Positions 8,380 through 14,826 of a DNA stretch of 15,096 bases are shown here, piece after piece. Numbering within the stretch: position 1 is the first letter of the stretch; the number at the start of each line of letters is the position of its first letter. The position numbers and the translations under genes were made by a program. Source of the stretch: RGIG1993 sp964564225. GTDB lineage: Bacteria; Bacillota; Clostridia; Oscillospirales; CAG-272. The stretch spans positions 1 to 15,096 of the forward strand of contig CAZMAF010000040.1 in assembly GCA_964564225.1 (NCBI GenBank), read 5' to 3'. The notes under the pieces were generated by a model. It was not told where the DNA came from. It saw only the letters and a list, made by a program, of their open reading frames with translations, and did no database searches.

Positions 8380-9060
8380 TTATACCGTTTCATATTCCGC
8401 TTCGCGCTGACGGATGTCAAAACAAAGCTGCATTAACGAATCACCCATATATACGTTCATCACGCTGACCGTCTTCATCGCGGGAATTTCGACGTTGGTA
8501 TAATTCCAGATACCGCGAATACCCGCTTTCTCAAGCCGTTCCGAAACCGAAAGCGCCTCCTTGGAGGTGAGCGTCAGAACGGCAACGTCAATGCGATGTT
8601 CGACAATATAGTCTTCCAACGTCGAGGCATCGTAAACCGTCTTGCCCGCAATCTCTTTTCCGATAAGCTCAGGGCTGTTATCAAAGAGCGCGGTAAGATT
8701 GATTCCGCGGCTTAAAAAAATATTGCTCTGCGCCATCGCGCGGCCAAGATTACCCACGCCGACGATCACCGCCGTCAGCTTATCGTTGACACCGAGAATC
8801 TCGGAAATCTGTGCGAAAAGATATTTTACGTTATACCCGTAGCCCTGCTGACCGAAGCAGCCAAAATAATTCAGGTCCTGACGGATCTGCGATGCGGTCA
8901 ACGACATCATTCCGGCAAGCTTTCCTGAGCTGATGCGGTAAACGCCTGCATCAAGAAGCTCCTTCAGATAACGGTAATACCGAGGCAAGCGCGTTTTGAC
9001 CTGCTTGGATATCGCCTGATTTTTTTCATTCATCGTTTCGATATTTCCCGACTGACTCAT
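8380..9060 (-). CDS. rex: Redox-sensing transcriptional repressor Rex
   Basis: The 226-residue protein has the Rex winged-helix domain (RLPRYYRYL at 24-32, RISS at 42-45, SLTASQIRQDLNYFG at 53-67, then FGQQGYGYNV). It is followed by an NAD(H)-binding Rossmann domain with VGVGNLG near 99-105. Rex represses fermentation and respiration genes when NADH/NAD+ is low and releases DNA when NADH binds. The ATG is preceded by AAGGAG at 8 nt. It lies 39 bp after the isocitrate dehydrogenase stop and 10 bp before the dnaD-like gene, so it is probably co-transcribed with both. I looked for a Rex-type operator (TTGTTAA/TTGTGAA dyad) upstream of the operon and saw none convincing. Confidence 0.96.
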   Translation of the reverse strand: MSQSGNIETMNEKNQAISKQVKTRLPRYYRYLKELLDAGVYRISSGKLAGMMSLTASQIRQDLNYFGCFGQQGYGYNVKYLFAQISEILGVNDKLTAVIVGVGNLGRAMAQSNIFLSRGINLTALFDNSPELIGKEIAGKTVYDASTLEDYIVEHRIDVAVLTLTSKEALSVSERLEKAGIRGIWNYTNVEIPAMKTVSVMNVYMGDSLMQLCFDIRQREAEYETV

Positions 9061-9099
9061 ACGCTCAACTCCTTTCTCGCAATCCTATTACGGTAAAAT

Positions 9100-10269
9100 T
9101 TACAGTTGTTCAAGCGTTTCGGACACGTAATCGGCAAATTCACGGCAGGTAGCGCCGTTATCTCTACCCGTTACGGTAAGACGCTTTTCTTCAAACATAC
9201 AAATATCAAGAGCGCGCTCAAGACGGCTCGCCTCATCGGTATAACCGATATGATTCAAAAGCATCACGCCCGCGCGAAGCATCGAACAGGGATCGGCATA
9301 CTTAGCTCTCCCCTCTTTTACCATACGGGGCGCTGAGCCGTGAATCGCCTCGAACATTGCGTAACGCTTTCCGATATTGGCAGAGCCCGCCGTTCCGACG
9401 CCGCCCTGAAATTCCGCCGCCTCGTCGGTAATGATGTCACCGTAAAGATTGGGCAGAATAAAAACCTTGAAATCGCGACGGCGCTTTTCATCTACCAGCT
9501 TTGCGGTCATAATATCAATAAACCATTCATCCGTTACAATTTCGGGGTACTCCTTGCCAATATCAAGACAAAGATTTAAAAACTTACCGTCGGTCGTTTT
9601 AATGACGTTTGCCTTCGTCACGATCGAAACGCGTTCCTTCTTGTTCGCTCTTGCATATTCGTAAGCAAGACGGGCAATACGGTTCGTACCTTCGGTGGTC
9701 GTCACGCAAAAATCAATGGCAAGCTCATCGGTGACGTTCTGTCCAAGACTGCCGACGGCATAACTGCCCTCGGTGTTTTCACGGAAAAACGTCCAGTCAA
9801 TCCCCTGTGCAGGCACGCGGACAGGACGAACGTTGGCAAAAAGATCAAGCTCCTTACGCATCGCTACGTTCGCGCTTTCGATATTGGGAAGACCGTCACC
9901 CTGCTTCGGCGTCGTAGTCGGTCCCTTCAGAATAACGTCGCACTTCTTCAGCTCGCAAAGCACGTCGTCGGGAATCGCCTTCATACACGCCACACGATTT
10001 TCAATGGTAAGACCTTCGATCGTCTTAAATTCGATCTTACCCGCTTTCACCTCATCGGCGAGCAAATATTCAAGAACTCTTGCAGTTTCTGCGGTAATCG
10101 TCGGACCGATACCGTCGCCGCCGCATACGCCAATCACGATTTTTTCAAGCTTTGTATAATCAACGGCATCACCCGCGCGGTTGATACGCTCGACACGGGC
10201 AAGCTGCCCTTCCAAAAGACGGCGGTAGCCTTCAACGGCAGCATTAATCTGTTCGGTGTAAATATTCAT
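9100..10269 (-). CDS. Isocitrate/isopropylmalate-type dehydrogenase, most like isocitrate dehydrogenase
   Basis: Oxidative decarboxylation of isocitrate to 2-oxoglutarate is the likely reaction. The 389-residue product shows GGDGIGP (50-56), and a substrate segment with Ser132, Asn134 and Arg138 (S-x-N-x3-R) followed by LDLFANVRP, which favours isocitrate over isopropylmalate. FRENTEGSYA ends with the catalytic Tyr near 170, Lys219 and Asn221 lie in TKANVIK, metal-binding Asp residues occur near 252, 278 and 282, and HGSAP (310-314) lies in the cofactor region. NAD versus NADP cannot be settled by eye. The frame extends upstream to 10326, but the ATG at 10269 has AAGGGAG 9 nt upstream and the extra N-terminal residues match no family motif; an ATG two codons earlier (10275) would have only 3 nt of spacing. 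It is the first gene of the icd-rex-dnaD-dnaC group and lies directly downstream of the DnaA-box-like region. Confidence 0.88.
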   Translation of the reverse strand: MNIYTEQINAAVEGYRRLLEGQLARVERINRAGDAVDYTKLEKIVIGVCGGDGIGPTITAETARVLEYLLADEVKAGKIEFKTIEGLTIENRVACMKAIPDDVLCELKKCDVILKGPTTTPKQGDGLPNIESANVAMRKELDLFANVRPVRVPAQGIDWTFFRENTEGSYAVGSLGQNVTDELAIDFCVTTTEGTNRIARLAYEYARANKKERVSIVTKANVIKTTDGKFLNLCLDIGKEYPEIVTDEWFIDIMTAKLVDEKRRRDFKVFILPNLYGDIITDEAAEFQGGVGTAGSANIGKRYAMFEAIHGSAPRMVKEGRAKYADPCSMLRAGVMLLNHIGYTDEASRLERALDICMFEEKRLTVTGRDNGATCREFADYVSETLEQL

Positions 10270-10456
10270 ACTCATACTCTCCCTTATTAAAATATTAAAA
10301 CTTTCGTCATACGCAGTCATACGCAACGCTCATTCGCAAATGTATCGTCCCGACACATCCCGTTATCTGCACGCTTCATGCGATATACCGAAAAATAAAA
10401 ATTGACATTTCAGGCTTTGTGCAAAATCCCAAATAGTTGTTTCTACAAAGTAGCCT

Positions 10457-10602
10457 TGTGGAAAACTTTTGAATTTTTGCGCGTTTTTCCACATTTCCCA
10501 CAAGGTTATCCACCGCAAAGCCGTCGAAAACCCACGATTTACGCGGTGCCTTGCGGAAAAAGGGTAAGTTTTCCACAAAGGTTTTGTGGAAAGTGTGGAA
10601 AA
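10457..10602. promoter_or_regulatory. Cluster of seven DnaA-box-like 9-mers
   Basis: Compared with the DnaA box TTATCCACA, these 9-mers are visible: TGTGGAAAA at 10457-10465 (minus orientation, 1 mismatch), TTTTCCACA at 10485-10493 (1), TTTCCCACA at 10494-10502 (2), TTATCCACC at 10506-10514 (1), TTTTCCACA at 10569-10577 (1), TGTGGAAAG at 10585-10593 (minus, 2) and TGTGGAAAA at 10594-10602 (minus, 1). A marginal eighth lies at 10418-10426. Such density in a non-coding, A/T-flanked region is typical of origins and of DnaA-controlled promoters. No box is a perfect match, and neither dnaA nor dnaN is in the window. Site identity is by pattern only. Confidence 0.6.
10570..10592. repeat. Perfect 10-bp inverted repeat within the DnaA-box-like cluster
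   Basis: TTTCCACAAA and TTTGTGGAAA are exact reverse complements separated by GGT. The arms contain two of the DnaA-box-like sites in opposite orientation. A second, wider pair (CCTTGTGG at 10454-10461 and CCACAAGG at 10498-10505, 8 bp each) lies in the same cluster. Confidence 0.85.
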
Positions 10603-10710
10603 GTGCTTAATTTTAAACCCCTTGTAAATTTTATCGGAATTTTGTAAAAAAAGTCGAAGAAAACGCAGACGTTCCATCCCAAAAAGAACATTTTTTTTGT
10701 AGATTTCACC

Positions 10711-10749
10711 AAAAAATTCTCCCTGCTTTTCTACCGCGCAAGGTAGCAG
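10711..10749 (-). terminator. Possible intrinsic terminator after tsaD
   Basis: On the minus strand CTGCTACC, a 6-nt loop, GGTAG, an AAAA bulge and GCAG form an interrupted stem. GGAGAA and then six T follow. The stem is imperfect and the T run is offset by 6 nt, so termination would be weak. It is the only terminator-like structure between the tsaD operon and the dehydrogenase gene. Confidence 0.35.
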
Positions 10750-10752
10750 CGA

Positions 10753-11766
10753 TCAGTTCGCGCCGCGCACGGTAGGCTTCGCATTCAAAGAAGTTCCGTC
10801 GCGCTTACCGTTTTGATATTCGTAATATCCCTGCGCCGCAATCATCGCCGCGTTATCGCCGCAAAAGGCCCGGCTCGGCATACAAAGACGTATCTTACGC
10901 TTGGCACAAAAACCCTCGAGCGCCGCGCGAAGATGAGAGTTCGCGGCAACGCCACCCGCTACGACGAGCGTTTCAAAATGAAATCTCGTATACGCCTTTT
11001 CCAGATTGGTCAATACCGCGCGAAGCACCGCCTCGGTAAAGGAGGCGGCAAGGTCTTCAACCGCAATGTCCTCGCCCTTCTGCCGCTTGGTGTTGACGTA
11101 ATTGATCACCGCCGTTTTAAGCCCGCTGAAAGAAAAATCAAGACTGTCCTGCATCGCCGCCTGCGGAAAACGGATGGCGTGAGGGTCGCCAAGAGAAGCC
11201 AGCCTGTCCATCTCAGCGCCGCCGGGATAAGCCATTCCGAGTACACGGGCAACCTTGTCAAAGGCTTCCCCGATCGCATCGTCGCGCGTTCTGCCCACCG
11301 TCACGAAATCGGTCGGACTTTTCACGTCGATCAACGAAGTATGACCGCCCGATGCCACCATGGCAAAAAACGGCGCTTTCAGATCGGAATATTCAAAATA
11401 GGTCGCGGCTATATGTCCGCGGATGTGATTGACGCCGACAAGCCCGATACCGTGCGCAAAAGCAAAGGCTTTGGCGTAATTGACCGCCACGAGCAGAGCG
11501 CCGATGAGTCCGGGCTCACTCGTTACCGCCACAAGATCAATATCCTCAACCCCAACCCCCGCCTCCTCAAAAGCAGCGTAGGTCAGATTGGATATCGCCT
11601 CGATATGCGCCCTACCGGCAATTTCCGGCACGACACCTCCGTAAAGTGCGTGGATGGCAACCTGCGTTGCAATCTTATTGGATAATATCTTTTTCTCATT
11701 TTCCTCAAACGAACAGATCGCAACCGACGTTTCGTCGCAAGAGGATTCAAATGCAAGTACGATCAT
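10753..11766 (-). CDS. tsaD: tRNA N6-adenosine threonylcarbamoyltransferase TsaD
   Basis: TsaD transfers the threonylcarbamoyl group to A37 of ANN-decoding tRNAs (t6A), working in bacteria with TsaB and TsaE. The 337-residue protein has the normal family length and motifs: ESSCDETS (7-14), PEIAGRAHIE (47-56), metal-binding His114 and His118 in NHIRGH, the nucleotide-binding SGGHTS (139-144), DFSFSGLKT (210-218), AGGVAAN (270-276) and a conserved Asp304 in CGDNAAMIA. The ATG lies 15 bp after the rimI stop with AAGGG upstream. It is the last gene of an operon with rimI. The usual partner tsaB, often next to rimI, is not in the window. Confidence 0.97.
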   Translation of the reverse strand: MIVLAFESSCDETSVAICSFEENEKKILSNKIATQVAIHALYGGVVPEIAGRAHIEAISNLTYAAFEEAGVGVEDIDLVAVTSEPGLIGALLVAVNYAKAFAFAHGIGLVGVNHIRGHIAATYFEYSDLKAPFFAMVASGGHTSLIDVKSPTDFVTVGRTRDDAIGEAFDKVARVLGMAYPGGAEMDRLASLGDPHAIRFPQAAMQDSLDFSFSGLKTAVINYVNTKRQKGEDIAVEDLAASFTEAVLRAVLTNLEKAYTRFHFETLVVAGGVAANSHLRAALEGFCAKRKIRLCMPSRAFCGDNAAMIAAQGYYEYQNGKRDGTSLNAKPTVRGAN

Positions 11767-11781
11767 AATTATACCCTTATA

Positions 11782-12249
11782 TCAGTCAAAACGAAGTGCC
11801 ATGACGATCGCATCCTCGGTGGGAAAACGGTAATACGCCCGCCGCATACCGACCGGCGTAAACCCGCGCCCGCGATAAAGCGATTCTGCCGCGTAATTAC
11901 TTTTGCGCACCTCAAGATAAATGTCCCGAACACCCGCATCGCGAAGACGGCAATCGGCAAAATCAAGCAGCGCCGTCGCAAGACCCCGCCGACGGAACTC
12001 GGGAGATACCGCAAGATTTAAAAGCTCCGCCTCGGGCGAGACCAACGCGTACCAGGCATAACCTGCAAGTACGCCGTCCTCATAAAGCGTGACCAGACAG
12101 AGCGCCCGATTGTCAAACGCCTCCCGAAACGCCTTCTCGCTCCAAGGATCGGAAAACGATACCTTTTCAATCGCAAACAGCGATTCGGCAAGCGCCCTCC
12201 GCTCGCTTACAGTCATATCGGTCTGCGGATCAACAAAAAACTCTCTCAT
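11782..12249 (-). CDS. rimI: GNAT N-acetyltransferase, RimI-like
   Basis: The 155-residue protein has the GNAT acetyl-CoA-binding loop RRRGLATALL (about 87-96) after the strand LLNLAVSPEF. It ends with NYAAESLYRGRGF and the RimI-type tail AYYRFPTEDAIVM. RimI acetylates the N-terminal alanine of ribosomal protein S18, and the gene is commonly found beside tsaD and tsaB in Firmicutes, as here. Its ATG overlaps the TGA of the upstream membrane-protein gene by 4 bp (ATGA), so translation is coupled. The exact substrate is inferred from family and neighbourhood; RimI-like GNATs can have other targets. Confidence 0.87.
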   Translation of the reverse strand: MREFFVDPQTDMTVSERRALAESLFAIEKVSFSDPWSEKAFREAFDNRALCLVTLYEDGVLAGYAWYALVSPEAELLNLAVSPEFRRRGLATALLDFADCRLRDAGVRDIYLEVRKSNYAAESLYRGRGFTPVGMRRAYYRFPTEDAIVMALRFD

Positions 12250-13037
12250 GACGCAGTCAGATTTTCAGTTTGTGTACCGGATGCCGTCGTAACCTCGGTC
12301 ACGGTTTTAAGCGACTCAAACCACGCGCTGTCCATCGCAACGGAGGTTCTGTCAGACTTCGAATACATATACCAGCTTCCGTCCTCACACTCTACGGCGT
12401 AAAGCATATAGCAAAGATAGCTGTACTCAGCGGAGGTCAACTGAACGCAGTAGGTTTTGACGCCGCCCTTGCCGGCATAGTGCTTCATGGCGAGGTACTC
12501 ATCGACAAAGGCGGTCGCATCCTCATCGGTAAAAGAAGTCAGATACAACCGACTTGTTTCGTCGGCGCTCATTTCACCGATTCTGACGGTATCGGCATTA
12601 AACTTCTCGAGTTTCGGCGTTTCAACGTAATAGCTGAAATAGAAATAAACGCCATCGGTCAGATAGTTATCAACGTCCATCGACTTCAGAACGCCGTACT
12701 GATTATAATACCCAACCTTATAAACCTTAAAATCCTCACATTCACCGTAAGGAGTTCCCTTTTTATCGTTGCTTATCGGGAAAAGCACTTCAAAGGGCTC
12801 GTCCGCCTTCAGATAAATTCTGCCGTCGCTCACGCGCGTCAGAACACCGTTGGCATAGGTAAATTCCAATACGTTGGCGCGCGCCAACAGAATAGATGCC
12901 AGCACCGTGCCTCCCACGATAACGGCTACGACAAGCGCGCCGATCAGCCAATACTTCAGTGTCAGCTTCTCGTGCGGATCTTTGGGCGCGCGTTTCTTTT
13001 TCGTTTTCTTTAAATAGTTCTTTTTCGTATTAGCCAT
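12246..13037 (-). CDS. Unrecognised single-pass membrane protein
   Basis: I do not recognise a family. The 263-residue product has a strongly basic cytoplasmic N-terminus (Lys-rich over residues 5-24), one membrane segment at about 29-52 and a ~210-residue domain predicted outside the cell. That domain is rich in Tyr, Asp and Thr with alternating beta-like segments. There is no lipobox Cys and no obvious catalytic motif. A Ser/Thr-rich tail (TVTEVTTASGTQ) ends the protein. It sits 14 bp after the dCMP deaminase stop with AGGAAA before its ATG and overlaps rimI by 4 bp, so it is an integral operon member between nucleotide and tRNA/ribosome modification genes. The topology is inferred from hydrophobicity and the positive-inside rule. 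Confidence 0.8.
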   Translation of the reverse strand: MANTKKNYLKKTKKKRAPKDPHEKLTLKYWLIGALVVAVIVGGTVLASILLARANVLEFTYANGVLTRVSDGRIYLKADEPFEVLFPISNDKKGTPYGECEDFKVYKVGYYNQYGVLKSMDVDNYLTDGVYFYFSYYVETPKLEKFNADTVRIGEMSADETSRLYLTSFTDEDATAFVDEYLAMKHYAGKGGVKTYCVQLTSAEYSYLCYMLYAVECEDGSWYMYSKSDRTSVAMDSAWFESLKTVTEVTTASGTQTENLTAS

Positions 13038-13051
13038 AGCATTTCCTGTTC

Positions 13052-13540
13052 TTAATATCCAAGCTTGCCCGAAAGGCTATCGTCGCAGGTTACCCAATCT
13101 TCCACTCTCGCCACGCGATAACCGCCGTCGGAAAGACGGAAAACCACCGTTTCGATACCCGAGTTTATGATCATTCTCTTACACATCATACAGCTGTCAA
13201 CACTCGGTTCAAGCTCGCCGCTCACGGCGTTCAAGCCGGACAAATAAAGCGTTGCGCCCATCATTTCCTCACGCGAGGCGGAAATGATAGCATTTGCCTC
13301 GGCATGCACCGAGCGGCAAAGCTCATAACGCTCTCCGCGAGGAATCTGCATTGATTCTCTCATACAAAAACCGATCGACGAGCAATTCTGTCTGCCGCGC
13401 GGCGCACCGTTGTATCCCGTTGCGATAATCGCATCATTTTTCACGATGATCGCACCGTATTTACGGCGAAGACAGGTTGCGCGCTTAGCAACCGTTTCGG
13501 CAATATCCAGATAATAATCAGGTTTTGAAACACGTTCCAT
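13052..13540 (-). CDS. ComEB-like dCMP/cytidine deaminase family protein
   Basis: The 162-residue protein belongs to the zinc-dependent cytidine/deoxycytidylate deaminase family. The zinc and proton-shuttle motif HAE is at 79-81 (SVHAEANAI) and the second zinc motif C-x2-C is at C117/C120. YNGAPRG (43-49) and CMRESMQIPRGERYELC match dCMP deaminases (ComEB), which convert dCMP to dUMP for thymidylate synthesis. The second zinc motif reads SCMMC, without the usual Pro before the first Cys. The ATG at 13540 is the first possible start in frame, because a TAG lies six codons upstream. It has no ribosome site at normal distance: AAAGG lies 27 nt upstream behind a small hairpin. First gene of the deaminase-to-tsaD operon. 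Confidence 0.88.
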   Translation of the reverse strand: MERVSKPDYYLDIAETVAKRATCLRRKYGAIIVKNDAIIATGYNGAPRGRQNCSSIGFCMRESMQIPRGERYELCRSVHAEANAIISASREEMMGATLYLSGLNAVSGELEPSVDSCMMCKRMIINSGIETVVFRLSDGGYRVARVEDWVTCDDSLSGKLGY

Positions 13541-13549
13541 ACCGTTTTT

Positions 13550-13572
13550 TACGTACTACAGTACATACCTTT
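13550..13572 (-). promoter_or_regulatory. Leader hairpin between Shine-Dalgarno-like AAAGG and the deaminase start codon
   Basis: On the minus strand AAAGG (13568-13572) is followed at once by a 7-bp stem with a 4-nt loop (TATGTAC, TGTA, GTACGTA; one G-U pair; 13550-13567), then 9 nt, then the ATG. Folding the hairpin would bring AAAGG to about 9 nt from the start codon. Without folding the gene has no usable ribosome site. Function is inferred. Confidence 0.45.
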
Positions 13573-13628
13573 CTTTTTCTCAAGCGGATAAACCCCCTAC
13601 CTCACAGGGCATATTTTCTTAATTATAT

Positions 13629-13658
13629 ATTATATATCAAAGTAATCGTTAAAATCAA
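13629..13658 (-). promoter_or_regulatory. Sigma-A-like promoter for the deaminase-rimI-tsaD operon
   Basis: On the minus strand TTGATT (13653-13658) and a perfect TATAAT (13629-13634) are 18 bp apart. An overlapping alternative, TGATATATA, would act as an extended -10. The -35 overlaps the last codons of the radical SAM gene. The predicted start is about 80 bp upstream of the deaminase ATG, leaving an untranslated leader with the hairpin described separately. Confidence 0.65.
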
Positions 13659-14557
13659 GAGTTATCGGGAATTGTTAATGATTTTGTTACACCTTCGCCG
13701 TCAAATGCAGGCGTATATTCCTTTTTCTGCGAGGAAAAATCCTGAAAATACCCCGCAAAACCAAGTGATGCGGCAAAAGCAGTCACGCTGTCGTATTCAA
13801 AATGCGTCAGACGGCGCGAGGGTTCTTTTGCCATACCGTTCGGCGTAAACTGACTCATCAACGAAAGCAAAATTTCCGATACGGGCAAACGCTCGGCAAG
13901 CAGCTTCAACACGTCAAGAGAGTTTTTCCGAAAGCCGGGTAAAACTAAGTGGCGGAGCAAGATACCCTTGCGCAGTCTGCCATCAGCATCGAATTCCGCC
14001 CTTCCGACCTGTCGGTACATTTCGTCAAGCGCCAAAAGCGCTACGTCGGTATAATCGGGTACACACGACAGCCTTTCTCCGAACGCATTATCGGCATACT
14101 TGAAATCGACAAGATACACGTCAACGATACCGTCGAGAAAGGATAGCATTTCACCGCTTTCATAGCCCGAACAATTATAAATGATGGGGAGCATAAGCCG
14201 CTCTTTTTCCCGTCTGAGAATCGGCACAATCCAAGGAAGATAGTGGTCGGCGGTCACAAGGTTGATATTCACCGCCCCCGCCGCCTTCAGTTCATACAGT
14301 ATTTGCGAAAACCGCTCGGACGTAATGTCAAAGCCGAAATTACCCGAGGAAATTTCAATATTCTGACAGTAGGTACAACGAAGCGTACAGCCCGAGAAAA
14401 AAATCGCTCCTGACCCCTTTTTCATACTGATACAAGGCTCTTCATGAAAATGCAAAGCGGCTCTGGCAAGACGGATGCTATTCCCGCCCCCGCAAAGCCC
14501 CTCGTTCTTTTCCCGATCCATACCGCATCTGCGCGGACAAAGAGTACAGGACGACAT
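13655..14557 (-). CDS. PflX-type radical SAM protein (COG1313-like, related to pyruvate formate-lyase activating enzymes)
   Basis: The 300-residue protein carries the radical SAM cluster motif C-x3-C-x2-C at C57, C61 and C64 (CTLRCTYCQN), preceded by FFSGC. An N-terminal cysteine group C4, C7, C11 and C22 (CTLCPRRCG...GLCG) suggests an additional metal site. The segment ALHFHEEPCISMKKGSGAIFFSGC is typical of the PflX branch, which is related to glycyl-radical activases but has no assigned substrate. The ATG has AAGGAG 6 nt upstream. It seems monocistronic, with its own promoter; the next operon promoter overlaps its 3' end. No glycyl-radical enzyme is encoded nearby, so calling it an activase would go beyond the evidence. 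Confidence 0.88.
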   Translation of the reverse strand: MSSCTLCPRRCGMDREKNEGLCGGGNSIRLARAALHFHEEPCISMKKGSGAIFFSGCTLRCTYCQNIEISSGNFGFDITSERFSQILYELKAAGAVNINLVTADHYLPWIVPILRREKERLMLPIIYNCSGYESGEMLSFLDGIVDVYLVDFKYADNAFGERLSCVPDYTDVALLALDEMYRQVGRAEFDADGRLRKGILLRHLVLPGFRKNSLDVLKLLAERLPVSEILLSLMSQFTPNGMAKEPSRRLTHFEYDSVTAFAASLGFAGYFQDFSSQKKEYTPAFDGEGVTKSLTIPDNS

Positions 14558-14589
14558 AGCATTCTCCTTTCTTGTTGCGTATATGTAAT

Positions 14590-14619
14590 ACTATATCACA
14601 GATTGACGATTTTTGTCAA
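14590..14619 (-). promoter_or_regulatory. Sigma-A-like promoter of the radical SAM gene
   Basis: On the minus strand a consensus TTGACA (14614-14619) and TATAGT (14590-14595) are 18 bp apart, and TG one base before the -10 makes an extended -10 (TGATATAGT). An inverted repeat ATTGAC-N7-GTCAAT (14602-14620) covers the -35 and could be an operator. The start codon is about 33 bp downstream of the -10. Confidence 0.75.
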
Positions 14620-14790
14620 TGATGAGTTTTCGGGAAATGAAAAATCACGCGCAAAACATGGATATCGACAAGTAAAATCGTTAAATATCCTCTTTGCAAA
14701 AGCCGCATACACCTTCGGTGGCGATATACGCCTGACGGCGATAATATACACGCTGAAACGTGATGATATACCGTTGCCTTCGCAATGGAT

Positions 14791-14825
14791 AAAAAAATTC
14801 CGAGAACCGCGTTCTCGGAATTTTT
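14791..14825 (-). terminator. Intrinsic terminator of the tRNA array
   Basis: ATTCCGAGAAC and GTTCTCGGAAT form a perfect 11-bp stem with a 3-nt loop, 14797-14821, extended by flanking A/T runs. Seven T follow on the minus strand (14791-14797). It starts 2 nt after the tRNA-His CCA end. The T runs on both sides make it formally bidirectional, but only the minus strand has a transcript to end. Confidence 0.92.
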
Positions 14826-14826
14826 C

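Larger units (their letters stand above)
10270..10752. other. 483-bp gene-free region between tsaD and the isocitrate dehydrogenase gene
   Basis: No convincing gene is present. A 104-codon frame on the minus strand (10363-10677) has Phe/Trp/Lys-rich, low-complexity content and no family resemblance. The region holds a possible terminator after tsaD, A/T-rich stretches (about 10609-10650 and 10681-10720), the cluster of DnaA-box-like 9-mers and the ribosome site of the next gene. I found no clear sigma-A promoter for the dehydrogenase operon on the minus strand, although one is expected here. Confidence 0.8.

Noticed and set aside
10363..10677. 104-codon minus-strand frame in the region between tsaD and icd, and two other frames there
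   Set aside because: The products are low-complexity and Phe/Trp/Lys-rich, with no family resemblance. The frames run through the DnaA-box-like repeats, and the base pattern is that of non-coding DNA.
10270..10752. Calling the DnaA-box-like region the main chromosomal origin
   Set aside because: Genes on both sides run in the same direction, with no strand switch; no box is a perfect consensus, and dnaA, dnaN and rpmH are absent from the window. Reported as a cluster only.
10813..11685. 290-codon plus-strand frame opposite tsaD
   Set aside because: It lies fully inside the well-supported tsaD gene on the other strand. Its product is Arg/His/Lys-rich, as expected for an antisense shadow.
12270..13013. 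247-codon plus-strand frame opposite the membrane-protein gene
   Set aside because: The minus-strand gene has a ribosome site, a membrane helix and tight spacing to both neighbours. The plus-strand frame has none of these.
14718..14780. Three imperfect copies of a GCGATATAC-like motif downstream of the tRNA terminator
   Set aside because: The copies are degenerate and irregularly spaced. They are not enough for a repeat array and are not CRISPR-like.
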